Source of the DNA: Rhodoblastus sp963713695
GTDB lineage: Bacteria; Pseudomonadota; Alphaproteobacteria; Rhizobiales; Beijerinckiaceae
Length of the DNA: 64,000 nucleotides
Assembly (NCBI GenBank): GCA_963713695.1
Contig: CAVQMU010000005.1
Span: forward strand, 62,001-126,000
Reading direction: 5' to 3'
A program made the translations under genes and the position numbers. Position 1 is the first letter of the stretch, and each line of letters begins with the position of its first letter. Shown here in pieces: positions 47,993-57,756 of the stretch. Below the pieces are notes generated by a model. That model ran no database searches. It was not told the origin of the DNA and saw nothing but the letters and a program-made list of their open reading frames with translations.

Positions 47993-50900
47993 GCGATCGG
48001 CTCCGGCGGCGGCTCTGGCGCTTGGGGGCGATAGGCGCGCGGAAACAGCCTGCGGCCGAGATTGTCGATCGCCAGATAGATGACCGGCGTCGAGAACAGC
48101 GTCAGCAACTGGCTGACCAGCAATCCCCCGACGATGCACAGGCCGAGGGGACGACGCAGCTCCGATCCCGTTCCCGTACCGAGCATCAGCGGCAGCGCGC
48201 CGAGCAGCGCCGCCATAGTCGTCATCAGGATCGGGCGGAAGCGCAACAGGCATGCCTGGTGAATGGCTTCCCGCGGCGGCTTGCCTTCGACGCGTTCGGC
48301 TTCGAGTGCGAAATCGATCATCATGATGGCGTTTTTCTTGACGATGCCGATCAGCAGGATGATGCCGATGATGCCGATGACGTCGAGTTCGGCTCCGACC
48401 AGCCGCAAGGCCAGCAGCGCGCCGACGCCGGCGGAAGGCAGGGTCGAGAGAATGGTGATCGGATGCGAGAAGCTTTCGTAGAGCACGCCGAGCACGATGT
48501 AGACGGCGACGACGGCGGCGAGGATCAGCATCAGTTCGTTCGACAGCGATTTCTGGAAGGCCGAAAGCGCGCCCTGGAAGGCCGTCGAAAAAGTCGAGGG
48601 CATGCCGATGTCGGCTTCGGCCTTCTTGACTTCAGTCACAGCATTTTCAATCGACACTCCGGGCGCCAGGTTGAAGGAAATGCCCTGCGACGGCAGCTGT
48701 CCCAGATGGTTGAGCTGCAACGGCGCATTGCTCTGGGTAACGTGGACCATGGCCGAAAGCGGCGCCTGGCCCGTCGTCGCCGTGGCCGAGGGCAGATAGA
48801 TGGCTGAGAGCGCATCGGCAGGATTTTGGAGATTCTGCGGCTCCGATTTCAGGATCACACGATACTGGTTCGACTGGGTGTAGAAGGTTGAGGCGATCCG
48901 CTGGCCGAAAGCGTCGTAGAGGGCATTGTCGATCGAAGCCGGCGTAATGCCGAACCGCGCCGCCGTGGGCCTGTCGATGGTGAGCAGCAATTGGCGGCCG
49001 TTTACCGAGAGATCGCTCGAGACGTCTTCGAAAACGGGCGACTTCTGCATTTGCTGCACGAGCAGCGGCGTCCATTGCGACAGCGCCGCCTGCTGCGGGT
49101 TTTCGAGGAAGAACAGATATTGCGCGGCGCTGACCGCGCTGTCGATGGTCAGGTCCTGCACCGGCTGCATCGCCAGGGTGATGCCCGGGACGTTGGCGGT
49201 TTCCTGTTTCAGCCGGCGAATGACGTCAGAGGCGCTGCTGGAGCGCTCGTCATGGGGTTTGAGCGAAATCAGCATGCGCCCGTTGTTCAGCGAGGCGTTG
49301 GAGCCGTCGACGCCGATATAGGACGACAGGCTGGCGACGTCCTTGTCTTGCAGGACCGCGTCGGCCAGGGCCTGCTGGCGTCCCGCCATGGCCTTGAAGG
49401 AAATATCCTGCCCGGCGGTCGTGACCGCCTGGATCGCGCCGGTGTCCTGCACCGGAAAAAAGCCCTTGGGTATCTCGATATACTGGAAGATCGTGACGGC
49501 GAGCGTGAGGAAGAAAACGATCAGGGTCGCGCGCTGATGGTCGAACACCCAATCGAGGCCGCGATCATATTGACCGACGATCCGGTCGAAGCCGCGCTCG
49601 GCCGCGAGATCGAAGCGATTGCGGGTGCTGTCGGGCCGATGCCGCACCATCAGCGCGCACATCATCGGCACCAGAGTCAGGGAGATGAAGGCCGAGAGGA
49701 TGATGGCCATGGCCAGCGTCACAGCGAATTCGTGAAACAGCCGCCCGACCACGTCGCCCATGAACAGGAGGGGAATCAACACGGCGATCAGCGACACGGT
49801 CAGGGAAACGATGGTGAAGCCGATTTCCCCGGAGCCGCGCAAGGCGGCTTCGAGCGGCGAATCGCCCTGCTCCACGTAGCGCGAAATGTTCTCGATCATG
49901 ACGATCGCGTCGTCGACGACAAAGCCGGTGGCGATGGTCAGCGACATCAGCGAGAGGTTGTCGAGGGAATAGCCGCAAAGATACATGCCAGCCAGCGCGC
50001 CGACCAGCGACAGCGGCGCCGACAGGCTGGGGATCAGGGTCGCCGGCAGATTGCGCAGGAAGATGAAGATCACCAGCACCACCAGCGCCACCGCCAGGCC
50101 GAGTTCGAACTCGACATCGGCGACGGACGCCCTGATGGCGCCGGTCTGGTCCGCCAGGATGGACACGTCGAGGCCAGGCGGCAGGGTCTGCCTCAGCTTG
50201 GGCAATTGCGCCTTCACCGCGTCGACCACCGCGATGACGTTGGAGCCCGGCTGCCGCTTGACGTTGAGGATGATCGCCGGCGTGCGATTGGCCCAGGCCG
50301 CCAGTTCCGCGTTTTCCGGCCCGTCGATGACCTTGGCCACGTCGGACAGGCGGACCGCGGCGCCGTTCTTGTAGGCGACGATGAGCTGGCGATAGGCTTC
50401 CGCCGTCTGGAGCTGGTCGTTGTTGTTGATCGTCGCGTTCTGCGTCGGGCCGTCGAAATTGCCCTTCGGCAAGTCGGTGTTCTGGTTGGCTATGTCTGTG
50501 CGTATGTCGTCAATCCCAAGGCCATAGGCGGCGAGCGCGCGCGGATTGATTTCGACGCGCAACGCCGGTCTCTGGCCGCCCGAGATCGACACGAGGCCAA
50601 CGCCGGACACCTGCGACAGCTTCTGCGCCAGCCTGATGTCGGTGAGGTCCTCGACCTGGATCAGCGGCAAGGTTTTCGACGTCACCGCGAAAACCAGCAC
50701 CGGCGTATCCGCGGGATTGATCTTCGCATAAATCGGCGGCGCCGGCAGGCCCGTAGGCAACAGGCTGGCCGCGGCGTTGATCGCCGCCTGCACCTCCTGC
50801 TCGGCCACGTCGATCTGGATATCGAGACCGAATTGCAGGGTCGTCACGGAGGCCCCGGCGGAGCTGACCGAGCTCATCTGGCTGAGGCCCGGCATCTGGC

Positions 50901-51114
50901 CGAATTGCCGCTCGAGCGGCGCCGTCACCGCCGTCGTCATCACTTCCGGGCTGGCGCCGGGATAAAAGGTCGAAACCTGGATGGTCGGGTAATCGACCTG
51001 CGGCAAGGCCGAGACGGGCAGGAAGCGATAGGCGACGACGCCCACCAGCAGAATGGCCGCCATCAGCAGGGTGGTGGCGACGGGACGCAGGATGAACAGC
51101 CGCGACGGATTCAT
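47989..51114 (-). CDS. RND efflux permease, MdtB-like
   Basis: Inner-membrane proton-driven multidrug exporter of 1041 residues, normal length. It starts MNPSRLFILRPVATTLLMAA, with the helix IV proton-relay GFVVDDAIVMIENISR and two large periplasmic loops. With the second permease it should form a heterotrimer as MdtBC does, receiving drugs via the membrane fusion protein. Genes overlap by four bases on each side, so the three are one operon. Confidence 0.96.
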   Translation of the reverse strand: MNPSRLFILRPVATTLLMAAILLVGVVAYRFLPVSALPQVDYPTIQVSTFYPGASPEVMTTAVTAPLERQFGQMPGLSQMSSVSSAGASVTTLQFGLDIQIDVAEQEVQAAINAAASLLPTGLPAPPIYAKINPADTPVLVFAVTSKTLPLIQVEDLTDIRLAQKLSQVSGVGLVSISGGQRPALRVEINPRALAAYGLGIDDIRTDIANQNTDLPKGNFDGPTQNATINNNDQLQTAEAYRQLIVAYKNGAAVRLSDVAKVIDGPENAELAAWANRTPAIILNVKRQPGSNVIAVVDAVKAQLPKLRQTLPPGLDVSILADQTGAIRASVADVEFELGLAVALVVLVIFIFLRNLPATLIPSLSAPLSLVGALAGMYLCGYSLDNLSLMSLTIATGFVVDDAIVMIENISRYVEQGDSPLEAALRGSGEIGFTIVSLTVSLIAVLIPLLFMGDVVGRLFHEFAVTLAMAIILSAFISLTLVPMMCALMVRHRPDSTRNRFDLAAERGFDRIVGQYDRGLDWVFDHQRATLIVFFLTLAVTIFQYIEIPKGFFPVQDTGAIQAVTTAGQDISFKAMAGRQQALADAVLQDKDVASLSSYIGVDGSNASLNNGRMLISLKPHDERSSSASDVIRRLKQETANVPGITLAMQPVQDLTIDSAVSAAQYLFFLENPQQAALSQWTPLLVQQMQKSPVFEDVSSDLSVNGRQLLLTIDRPTAARFGITPASIDNALYDAFGQRIASTFYTQSNQYRVILKSEPQNLQNPADALSAIYLPSATATTGQAPLSAMVHVTQSNAPLQLNHLGQLPSQGISFNLAPGVSIENAVTEVKKAEADIGMPSTFSTAFQGALSAFQKSLSNELMLILAAVVAVYIVLGVLYESFSHPITILSTLPSAGVGALLALRLVGAELDVIGIIGIILLIGIVKKNAIMMIDFALEAERVEGKPPREAIHQACLLRFRPILMTTMAALLGALPLMLGTGTGSELRRPLGLCIVGGLLVSQLLTLFSTPVIYLAIDNLGRRLFPRAYRPQAPEPPPEPIA

Positions 51115-52400
51115 TTGCCGCCGCCCCCTGTCTCGCCGCCTTTTTGCGGCGTCTTCGGTGGATTTTCGGCCGGGCCGGCCGCACCATTGCCGGGGTCCGG
51201 AACGATGCGGATTTTCATGCCGTCGCGCAGCCGGTCCGCGCCATCCACGACCACGGCGTCGCCGGGGTCGACGCCCTCGAGAATCTGCACCCGGTCGCCC
51301 TGCGTCACGCCGGTCTTGACCGTTTTCACCTCGACCGTATCGTCCGACTTGATGCGATAGACATAGGCGCCGGGGGCGCCATGCTGGACAGCAGAGACCG
51401 GCGCGACGGTCACGCCCTTGAGGCTGCGCAGCAAAAGCCGGGCGTTGACGAACTGGTTCGGGAAAAGCTTGAAATCGTCATTGGGGAAGGTGGCGCGGAT
51501 CTTCACCGTGCCCGTGGTCGTGTCGACGAGATTGTCGATGGATTCGACGGCGCCATTGGCCAGCACCTTTTCGTCCGTGCGATTGGTGGCGGCCACGCTC
51601 AGCGGCTTGCCCGCACGCTGCTCGTCCATGATTTCCGAGATATTGTCCTCGGGCAGGACGAAAACCACGGATATCGGCTGCAATTGCGTCAGGACCACGA
51701 TACCGTTGGTGTTGGGCAGGTTGACGTAGTTGCCGGGATCAAGAATCCGCAAGCCGACGCGGCCGCTCACCGGCGCGACGATATGGCAGTAGAGTATGTT
51801 CAGATCTTCCTGCGCGATGAGCGCCTTGTCGGTGGCGACGGTGCCTTCGGTCTGCTTGACGAGCAGAGCCTGGTCCTCCGCGGTCTGGCGCGCGATCGAA
51901 TCCTGCTTGAGAAGGGTCGCATAGCGCTGGCTGTCAAGCCTGGCCTGATCCAGCACCCCCTGGTCATGCACCAGCTGTCCCTCATATTGCTGCTTCAGCG
52001 CCTCATAGGGGCGCTGGTCGATCTGCGCCAGAAAGTCGCCCTTTTTCACGACCTGGCCTTCCTTGAAGCCTACCGAAGTCAACTGACCCGCGATCTGCGC
52101 CTGGACGGTGATCGTCGCCAGCGGCGTGACCGTGCCGAGCCCCGTGACGATCTCGTCGATGTCGCCGGAGACGATTTTCGCCGCGCCGACCTGCGGCGCC
52201 GCCGGTTCAGCAGGTTTCGCGGTCTCGCGCGATTTGAGGAATTGCCACAAGCCCAGCGCCGTGAGCGCCAGCGCGACCAGGATGACGACCCTGCCCATGC
52301 GGCCTTTTTTCACTACGGCGGACGTCGAGGGAGTGTCAGTCGAGGGAATCTCGGTCTCGCGTTCGCCGACCAGCCGCTCCATGGGCGATTTCCTGTTCAA
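51111..52400 (-). CDS. Membrane fusion protein of an RND efflux system, MdtA-like
   Basis: Periplasmic adaptor of 429 residues with an N-terminal membrane anchor (VVILVALALTALGLWQFL). The lipoyl half-motifs are ITVQAQIAGQLTSVGFKEGQ and GLRILDPGNYVNLP, a coiled-coil hairpin lies between them, and the beta-barrel domain follows. First gene of the mdtABC-like operon; no outer-membrane channel gene is nearby. The C-terminus is proline- and glycine-rich. Confidence 0.95.
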   Translation of the reverse strand: MNRKSPMERLVGERETEIPSTDTPSTSAVVKKGRMGRVVILVALALTALGLWQFLKSRETAKPAEPAAPQVGAAKIVSGDIDEIVTGLGTVTPLATITVQAQIAGQLTSVGFKEGQVVKKGDFLAQIDQRPYEALKQQYEGQLVHDQGVLDQARLDSQRYATLLKQDSIARQTAEDQALLVKQTEGTVATDKALIAQEDLNILYCHIVAPVSGRVGLRILDPGNYVNLPNTNGIVVLTQLQPISVVFVLPEDNISEIMDEQRAGKPLSVAATNRTDEKVLANGAVESIDNLVDTTTGTVKIRATFPNDDFKLFPNQFVNARLLLRSLKGVTVAPVSAVQHGAPGAYVYRIKSDDTVEVKTVKTGVTQGDRVQILEGVDPGDAVVVDGADRLRDGMKIRIVPDPGNGAAGPAENPPKTPQKGGETGGGGK

Positions 52401-52599
52401 GGCGGCCGCCCGTCATGCGGCCGATACGACACGGCTTCCCTCAGGCCGCGTCGCCTTTGCGCCGGCTCAAGCCAACGCCCCAACATGCAAACTTGTGAAA
52501 GCCCGAATTTGACTCGCGGCAATTGTGAAGTTTTATTTCCGCGGCCGGGCCGGGCGCCCCGCCAGCGCCGAATGGCCCTGCGATCGCCGAAGGGCCAGG

Positions 52600-52797
52600 T
52601 CAGCTGGTCTTCCGGCTTTTATCGCTTTGCGGGGCGTCCGGGACTTTCGGTCGCCGCGTCGTCCAGGCTGGCGGATCGCTGGCCGGGAACAATTCCCAGG
52701 ACGCCTCGCTGACCTCGTCCCAATGCTCGTCCGTCTCGGCGGGTTTCTCCCTGCGGGGCTCAGGTTCGGCATTCTTGCTGCGCCCGACCATTGTCAT
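52600..52797 (-). CDS. Small conserved acidic protein
   Basis: Protein of 65 residues with the segment EVSEASWELFPASDPPAW, a motif I recall from many short alphaproteobacterial proteins of unknown function. No signal peptide or membrane helix. The ATG at 52797 has an AGGGAGAT stretch just before it, on the minus strand. It lies 200 bases upstream of the efflux operon on the same strand; cotranscription is uncertain. Confidence 0.65.
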   Translation of the reverse strand: MTMVGRSKNAEPEPRREKPAETDEHWDEVSEASWELFPASDPPAWTTRRPKVPDAPQSDKSRKTS

Positions 52798-53024
52798 CTC
52801 CCTCTGTCGCGGATCATTCGTGAAATGGGCATTGCGCCGCCGCAGGCAAGCGGAGCAATCCCGCGCCTTGCCCCCCGGCGGCGCTCGCGTTTTGGTCCCT
52901 GCGCCAGACGCGGAACGCTTTCGCCGCGCGGGCGTTCGATCAGCAGTCCGACCCGGAACATCCGGTCGGCGACCGGCGGTCGTCGGACCAAAGGCGCCGC
53001 GAAAACGCCCCTGGGAGAATTCTG

Positions 53025-54164
53025 ATGAACCCGATCCGGCGGCTCGAAGCCTGCGGCCAGTCCGCATGGCTCGACTTCCTCAGGCGCAGCCTTGTCACGA
53101 GCGGCGACCTGCGTCGACTGATCGAAGACGACGGCTTGAAGGGATTGACGTCGAACCCGTCGATCTTCGAAAAAGCCATCGGCGAGACCGACGAATACGC
53201 CGAGGCCGTCGAGGATTTTTTGCGCGGCGGCGACAGGGAGGTTGCGGCGATCTACGAGCATCTCGCCATCGCCGACATTCGCGCCGCCGCCGATGAATTC
53301 ATGCCCGTTTATGAACGCACTCATGGGCGGGATGGCTTTGTCAGCCTCGAATGTTCGCCGCATCTCGCCAATGACGGGCTGGCGACGGTCGAGGAAGGAC
53401 TGCGGCTCTGGCAGGCGGTGGCCCGTCCCAATCTGATGGTCAAGGTTCCCGCGACGCCAGCCGGCGTATCCGCCGTTCGCGCCGTCATCGGCAAGGGCGT
53501 GAACGTCAACGTCACCTTGCTGTTTTCGGTGACGGTCTACGAACAGGTGGCCGAAGCCTTTCTGGAAGGCCTCGAGCTCCTGCGCGAGACCGCGGGAGAT
53601 GTTTCGCGCGTCGCCAGCGTCGCGAGTTTCTTCGTCAGCCGCATCGACACGGCCGTCGACAAGAAACTCGACGGCTTGGCCGACAAGACCGCCGGGCGGT
53701 TGCGAGGCGAGGCGGCGGTCGCCAACGCCAAGCTCGCGTACAGCTATTACCGGAAAATTTTCTCCACGCCGCGCTGGAAGGCGCTGGCGGACGCCGGCGC
53801 GCAGACGCAGCGCCTCCTCTGGGCTTCGACCGGGACGAAGGACCCGACCTTCAAGGATACGAAATATGTCGAGGCGCTGATCGGCCGCGACACCGTCGAC
53901 ACCATGCCGCCCGAGACGATGGACGCTTTCCGCGATCATGGCCGGGTGGAGGCCGACAGCGTCGAACGAGATGTCCAGGGCGCCCGCGCCGCGCTGGAAA
54001 AATTGGAGCGCCTTGGCGTCTCCCTCGACGAGATCACTGCGGAACTGGTCGAAGACGGCGTCCGGCAATTCTCGGACGCCTTCGACAAGCTCTTCGAGGT
54101 TCTCGCGCGCCAGCGGCGGGCGATTGTCGACGCCGGCTCGGGACGGCAAAAGCGTTCGGGCTAG
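53025..54164 (+). CDS. tal: Transaldolase
   Basis: Cytoplasmic enzyme of 379 residues of the longer bacterial form. The Schiff-base lysine is in RPNLMVKVPATPAG, with GLTSNPSIFEKAIG and VNVNVTLLFSV as family motifs. It opens a plus-strand block tal-gnd-zwf-HAD-pgl with 5-12 base gaps or overlaps, so it is the head of the pentose-phosphate operon. Confidence 0.95.
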   Translation: MNPIRRLEACGQSAWLDFLRRSLVTSGDLRRLIEDDGLKGLTSNPSIFEKAIGETDEYAEAVEDFLRGGDREVAAIYEHLAIADIRAAADEFMPVYERTHGRDGFVSLECSPHLANDGLATVEEGLRLWQAVARPNLMVKVPATPAGVSAVRAVIGKGVNVNVTLLFSVTVYEQVAEAFLEGLELLRETAGDVSRVASVASFFVSRIDTAVDKKLDGLADKTAGRLRGEAAVANAKLAYSYYRKIFSTPRWKALADAGAQTQRLLWASTGTKDPTFKDTKYVEALIGRDTVDTMPPETMDAFRDHGRVEADSVERDVQGARAALEKLERLGVSLDEITAELVEDGVRQFSDAFDKLFEVLARQRRAIVDAGSGRQKRSG

Positions 54165-54176
54165 GGAGCAGGGCAC

Positions 54177-55214
54177 ATGCAGATCGGCATGATCGGACTG
54201 GGACGGATGGGCGCCAACATGACCCGTCGCCTGATGAAGGCGGGGCACGAATGCGTGGTCTTCGACGCCGCCGCCGAGGCGCGCGACAAGCTTGCGAAGG
54301 AAGGCGCCAACGCCGTCGACTCGTTGGCGGCCATGGCCAAGGCGCTGCAGGACAAGCCGCGCGCGCTCTGGGTCATGCTGCCGGCCGGGCGCGTGACCGA
54401 AGAGACGTTGAAAAGCCTGGCGCCCCTGCTGGACAAGGGCGACATTGTCGTCGACGGCGGCAATTCCTTCTACAAGGACGACATCCGCCGCGCGAAGACG
54501 CTCGCCGAGAAAGGCATCGCCTATGTCGATTGCGGCACGTCGGGCGGCGTCTGGGGCGTGGAGCGCGGCTATTGCCTGATGATCGGCGGCGCGCTCGACG
54601 CGGTGGCGCGGCTCGATCCGATCTTCACCGCGCTCGCGCCCGGCCTGGGCGAAATTCCGCGCACGCCCGGCCGCGAAGGACGCGACGCCAAGGCCGAGCG
54701 CGGCTACATCCACGCCGGTCCCGCCGGCGCCGGGCATTTTGTCAAGATGGTGCATAACGGCATCGAATACGGGTTGATGCAGGCCTATGCCGAAGGCTTC
54801 GACATTCTTCGCAACAAGGATTCGAAGGACCTGCCGGAAGATGAGCGATTTGACCTCGATATCGCCGATATCGCCGAGGTCTGGCGGCGCGGCAGCGTCA
54901 TCTCGTCCTGGCTGCTCGACCTTGGCGCAGCGGCGCTCGCCCGCGATCCGGAGCTTGGAAATTTCGTCGGCGCCGTCGCGGATTCAGGCGAAGGACGCTG
55001 GACGGTCGAAGCGGCCATCGAGGAGGCGGTTCCCGCCCATGTGCTGTCGAGCGCGCTCTACGCCCGCTTTCGCTCGCGCCAGCAGCACAGTTTCGGCGAA
55101 AAAATGCTGTCCGCCATGCGCATGGGCTTTGGCGGACATATCGAGGGGCCCGCGTCTGCGGACCAGACCAGCATGCGAGCGCGTGAACGCGCCGCGCGCA
55201 ATGTCGTGGGTTAG
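54177..55214 (+). CDS. gnd: 6-phosphogluconate dehydrogenase, decarboxylating
   Basis: Enzyme of 345 residues, the short form found in many bacteria. The cofactor site is MIGLGRMGANM, the substrate region is YVDCGTSGGVWG, and the catalytic lysine is in GAGHFVKMVHNGIEYG. NAD versus NADP use cannot be decided from these motifs. It follows tal by 12 bases and precedes zwf by 5. Confidence 0.95.
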   Translation: MQIGMIGLGRMGANMTRRLMKAGHECVVFDAAAEARDKLAKEGANAVDSLAAMAKALQDKPRALWVMLPAGRVTEETLKSLAPLLDKGDIVVDGGNSFYKDDIRRAKTLAEKGIAYVDCGTSGGVWGVERGYCLMIGGALDAVARLDPIFTALAPGLGEIPRTPGREGRDAKAERGYIHAGPAGAGHFVKMVHNGIEYGLMQAYAEGFDILRNKDSKDLPEDERFDLDIADIAEVWRRGSVISSWLLDLGAAALARDPELGNFVGAVADSGEGRWTVEAAIEEAVPAHVLSSALYARFRSRQQHSFGEKMLSAMRMGFGGHIEGPASADQTSMRARERAARNVVG

Positions 55215-55219
55215 CGGCC

Positions 55220-56851
55220 ATGCTCGAGGACAGGACGATAACCGCGCCGACGCCGGCGCCCGAATCCGCGACCGCGCCGCGCCGCAGGCTGAAGCCGGCC
55301 GACCCTTGCGCCATGGTGCTGTTCGGGGCCACCGGCGACCTCACCAGCCGCCTCGTGGTTCCCGCTCTCTACAATCTCGCGCGCACAAAAGTGCTTCCGG
55401 ACGAATTCGCGCTGATCGGGGTGGCGCGCGGGCAAATGAGCACGGAGGCCTGGCGCGACGGCCTGCTTGAAAAGCTCAAGCGTTTTGTCGGCGCCGCCGC
55501 GACCGAATTCGATCCGGCGTCGCTCGACATGGCCGCCTGGAAGCAATTGGCGGAGCGCATGACCTTCTTGCCGGGCGATCTCAATGATCCCGGATTTTAC
55601 CGGGATCTCGCCGGCGTTCTCGAACAGGCCAGGCAGAACCGCGGGACGCGCGGCAACGCCATCTTTTACCTCGCCGTCGCCGACCAGCTCTTCGGCCCGG
55701 TGGTCGCCCAACTCGCAAAAGCGCAACTTCTCGACCAGGCGCCGGATGAGGACGGCGAGCCGTCGCACTGGCGGCGCGTGGTGATCGAAAAACCCTTCGG
55801 CCACAGTCTCGAGTTGGCGCGCGCGCTCAACGCCTGCATCAGGCGCAAGCTCGACGAGGACCAGATCTATCGCATCGATCATTTCCTCGGCAAGGACACG
55901 GTGCAGAGCATCATGGCCTTTCGCTTCGGCAACGGGCTGTTCGAGCCGATCTGGAACCGCGACCGCATCGACCATGTGCAGATCACCGCCGCCGAGACCG
56001 TGGGTGTCGAAACGCGCGGAAAATTCTACGAGGCGACAGGAGCGCTGCGCGACATGGCGCCCAATCATCTCCTCAATCTCCTGTCGATGGTGGCGATGGA
56101 GCCGCCGACAGGGTTTTCCGCCGCGGCCATCCGATCGAAGCGGGCGGACGTGCTTCGCGCCATGCCCTCGGTTCGCCCCGCGCGGGTCGTGCGCGGCCAA
56201 TACGGCGCAGGACGGGTGCTGGACAAGGCGAAAAAGCCTTACCGCGACGAGGCGAATGTCGCGCCAGGGTCTCAGGTCGAGACCTATGTCGCGATGGAGC
56301 TTGCGGTCGACAACTGGCGCTGGGCGGGCGTGCCTTTCTTCATCCGCACGGGCAAGCATCTGGCCCGGCGCGTGACGGAAATCGCTGTCCGTTTCAAGGA
56401 GGCGCCCTATGCCGCTTTCCAGGATACGCCAGTCAATTCGCTGCGCCCGAACTGGCTGGTCCTGCGCATCGCGCCCGACGAGGGCATCTCCCTGCAATTC
56501 GACGTGAAAAGGCCGGGACAGGAAATGGCCCTGGCGCCGGTCAAGATGGATTTTCACTATCGCGACTGGTTCCCGCAACTCGCCAATGTCGGATATGAAA
56601 CGCTGCTTTACGACGTGATGATCGGCGACCCCACGCTCTACATGCGCGCCGACATGGTGGAAGAAACCTGGAGGGTGGTGCAGCCGGCGCTCGACGCCTG
56701 GGCCAAGCCTGATAATACCGCCGGCAAGCCCGGCGGCCCGGCGATCTACCCTTCAGGAGGCGCCGGGCCAGAGGAAGCCGACGCGCTGCTGCGCCGCGCC
56801 GGGCGCGCCTGGCGGCCGCTCGACGACGGCAAGCTCGAGACATCGCCATGA
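55220..56851 (+). CDS. zwf: Glucose-6-phosphate 1-dehydrogenase
   Basis: Cytoplasmic enzyme of 543 residues. The cofactor site is LFGATGDLTSRLVVPALYNL and the active site is YRIDHFLGKDTVQSI. It produces 6-phosphogluconolactone for pgl downstream. The N-terminus carries about 25 extra, proline-rich residues. The stop overlaps the next start as ATGA. Confidence 0.97.
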   Translation: MLEDRTITAPTPAPESATAPRRRLKPADPCAMVLFGATGDLTSRLVVPALYNLARTKVLPDEFALIGVARGQMSTEAWRDGLLEKLKRFVGAAATEFDPASLDMAAWKQLAERMTFLPGDLNDPGFYRDLAGVLEQARQNRGTRGNAIFYLAVADQLFGPVVAQLAKAQLLDQAPDEDGEPSHWRRVVIEKPFGHSLELARALNACIRRKLDEDQIYRIDHFLGKDTVQSIMAFRFGNGLFEPIWNRDRIDHVQITAAETVGVETRGKFYEATGALRDMAPNHLLNLLSMVAMEPPTGFSAAAIRSKRADVLRAMPSVRPARVVRGQYGAGRVLDKAKKPYRDEANVAPGSQVETYVAMELAVDNWRWAGVPFFIRTGKHLARRVTEIAVRFKEAPYAAFQDTPVNSLRPNWLVLRIAPDEGISLQFDVKRPGQEMALAPVKMDFHYRDWFPQLANVGYETLLYDVMIGDPTLYMRADMVEETWRVVQPALDAWAKPDNTAGKPGGPAIYPSGGAGPEEADALLRRAGRAWRPLDDGKLETSP

Positions 56852-57756
56852 AAAAATTCGGCAATGAAAAATTCGGCCATGAGAAACTCGGCCATGAGAA
56901 ATTCGTCATGAGTTCGCCGGCCCTCTCGCTCGTCCTCGCCGATGTCGACGGCACGCTGGTCACATCCGCGAAGACCCTGACGCCGCGCACGATCGCGGCC
57001 GTGCGCGCCCTGCGCGATTGCGGCGTCGCCCTGGCCGTCATCAGCGGCCGCGCGCCGCGCGGCATGGCCATGCTGGTCGAACCGCTCGACCTGCGCACGC
57101 CAATCGCCGCGTTCAACGGCGGCGTGATCGCACGCCCCGATCTCCAGGTGATCGAAAGCCGGAAGCTCGACGCCTCCACCGCGGAACAGGCTCTGCGTCT
57201 GCTCCTCGACCGTGGCCTCGACGCCTGGCTCTTCACCGAGGAGGACTGGCTGGTCCGCGACGGCGACGCGCCCTATGTCGCGCAGGAAACGCGGACCCTG
57301 CAGTTTTCGCCGAAAATCGTAGCGTCCTTCACGGACCGGGATTTGGCGCTTGCGGTCAAGATCGTCGGGGTATCAGGGGATCCCGCCCTGGTCGCGGCTT
57401 GCGAGACGGAGGCGCAAAGACTGCTTGGCGAAAAGGCGACGGCGCGGCGCTCGCAACCCTATTATCTCGATATAACCGACAAGGCCGCCAACAAGGGCGC
57501 GGCGCTCGAACGGATCGGCAGCCTGTTGCGAATTCCGAGCGAAAAAACAGCAACGATCGGCGACATGCCCTCGGACGTGCCGATGTTCAAGAAGAGCGGC
57601 TTCTCCATCGCCATGGGCGAGGCCAGCGACGAGGTCAAGGCGCAGGCGATGGCGACGACGGACGACAATGACTCCGACGGATTCGCCGCGGCGATGGAGA
57701 GACTCGTCCTGCGCCGCCCATCGCACACATCCGTTCCATTGCGGGGAAAAGCGTGA
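56848..57756 (+). CDS. Cof-type HAD-family hydrolase
   Basis: HAD phosphatase of 302 residues. The nucleophile and acid are in LVLADVDGTLV, the lysine region is ITDKAANKGAAL, and the metal-binding aspartates are in TIGDMPSDVPMF. Cof-type enzymes hydrolyse sugar phosphates or similar; in this operon it may remove surplus phosphosugars. The first 20 residues are a repeat (KFGNE, KFGHE, KLGHE) not seen in the family; the ATG at 56908 (MSSPALSLVL) may be the ancestral start. Confidence 0.9.
   Translation: MKKFGNEKFGHEKLGHEKFVMSSPALSLVLADVDGTLVTSAKTLTPRTIAAVRALRDCGVALAVISGRAPRGMAMLVEPLDLRTPIAAFNGGVIARPDLQVIESRKLDASTAEQALRLLLDRGLDAWLFTEEDWLVRDGDAPYVAQETRTLQFSPKIVASFTDRDLALAVKIVGVSGDPALVAACETEAQRLLGEKATARRSQPYYLDITDKAANKGAALERIGSLLRIPSEKTATIGDMPSDVPMFKKSGFSIAMGEASDEVKAQAMATTDDNDSDGFAAAMERLVLRRPSHTSVPLRGKA
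56854..56909. repeat. 15-bp tandem repeat at the start of the HAD gene
   Basis: Nearly four units related to AAATTCGGCCATGAG follow each other. They encode KFGNE, KFGHE, KLGHE and KF(V) in frame, so the repeat extends the protein N-terminus by 15 to 20 residues. Confidence 0.75.

Noticed and set aside
52794..54755. Long minus-strand frame of 653 codons across tal and gnd
   Set aside because: It is antisense to two clear enzymes and is rich in Arg, Gly and Asp, as shadow frames in GC-rich DNA are.
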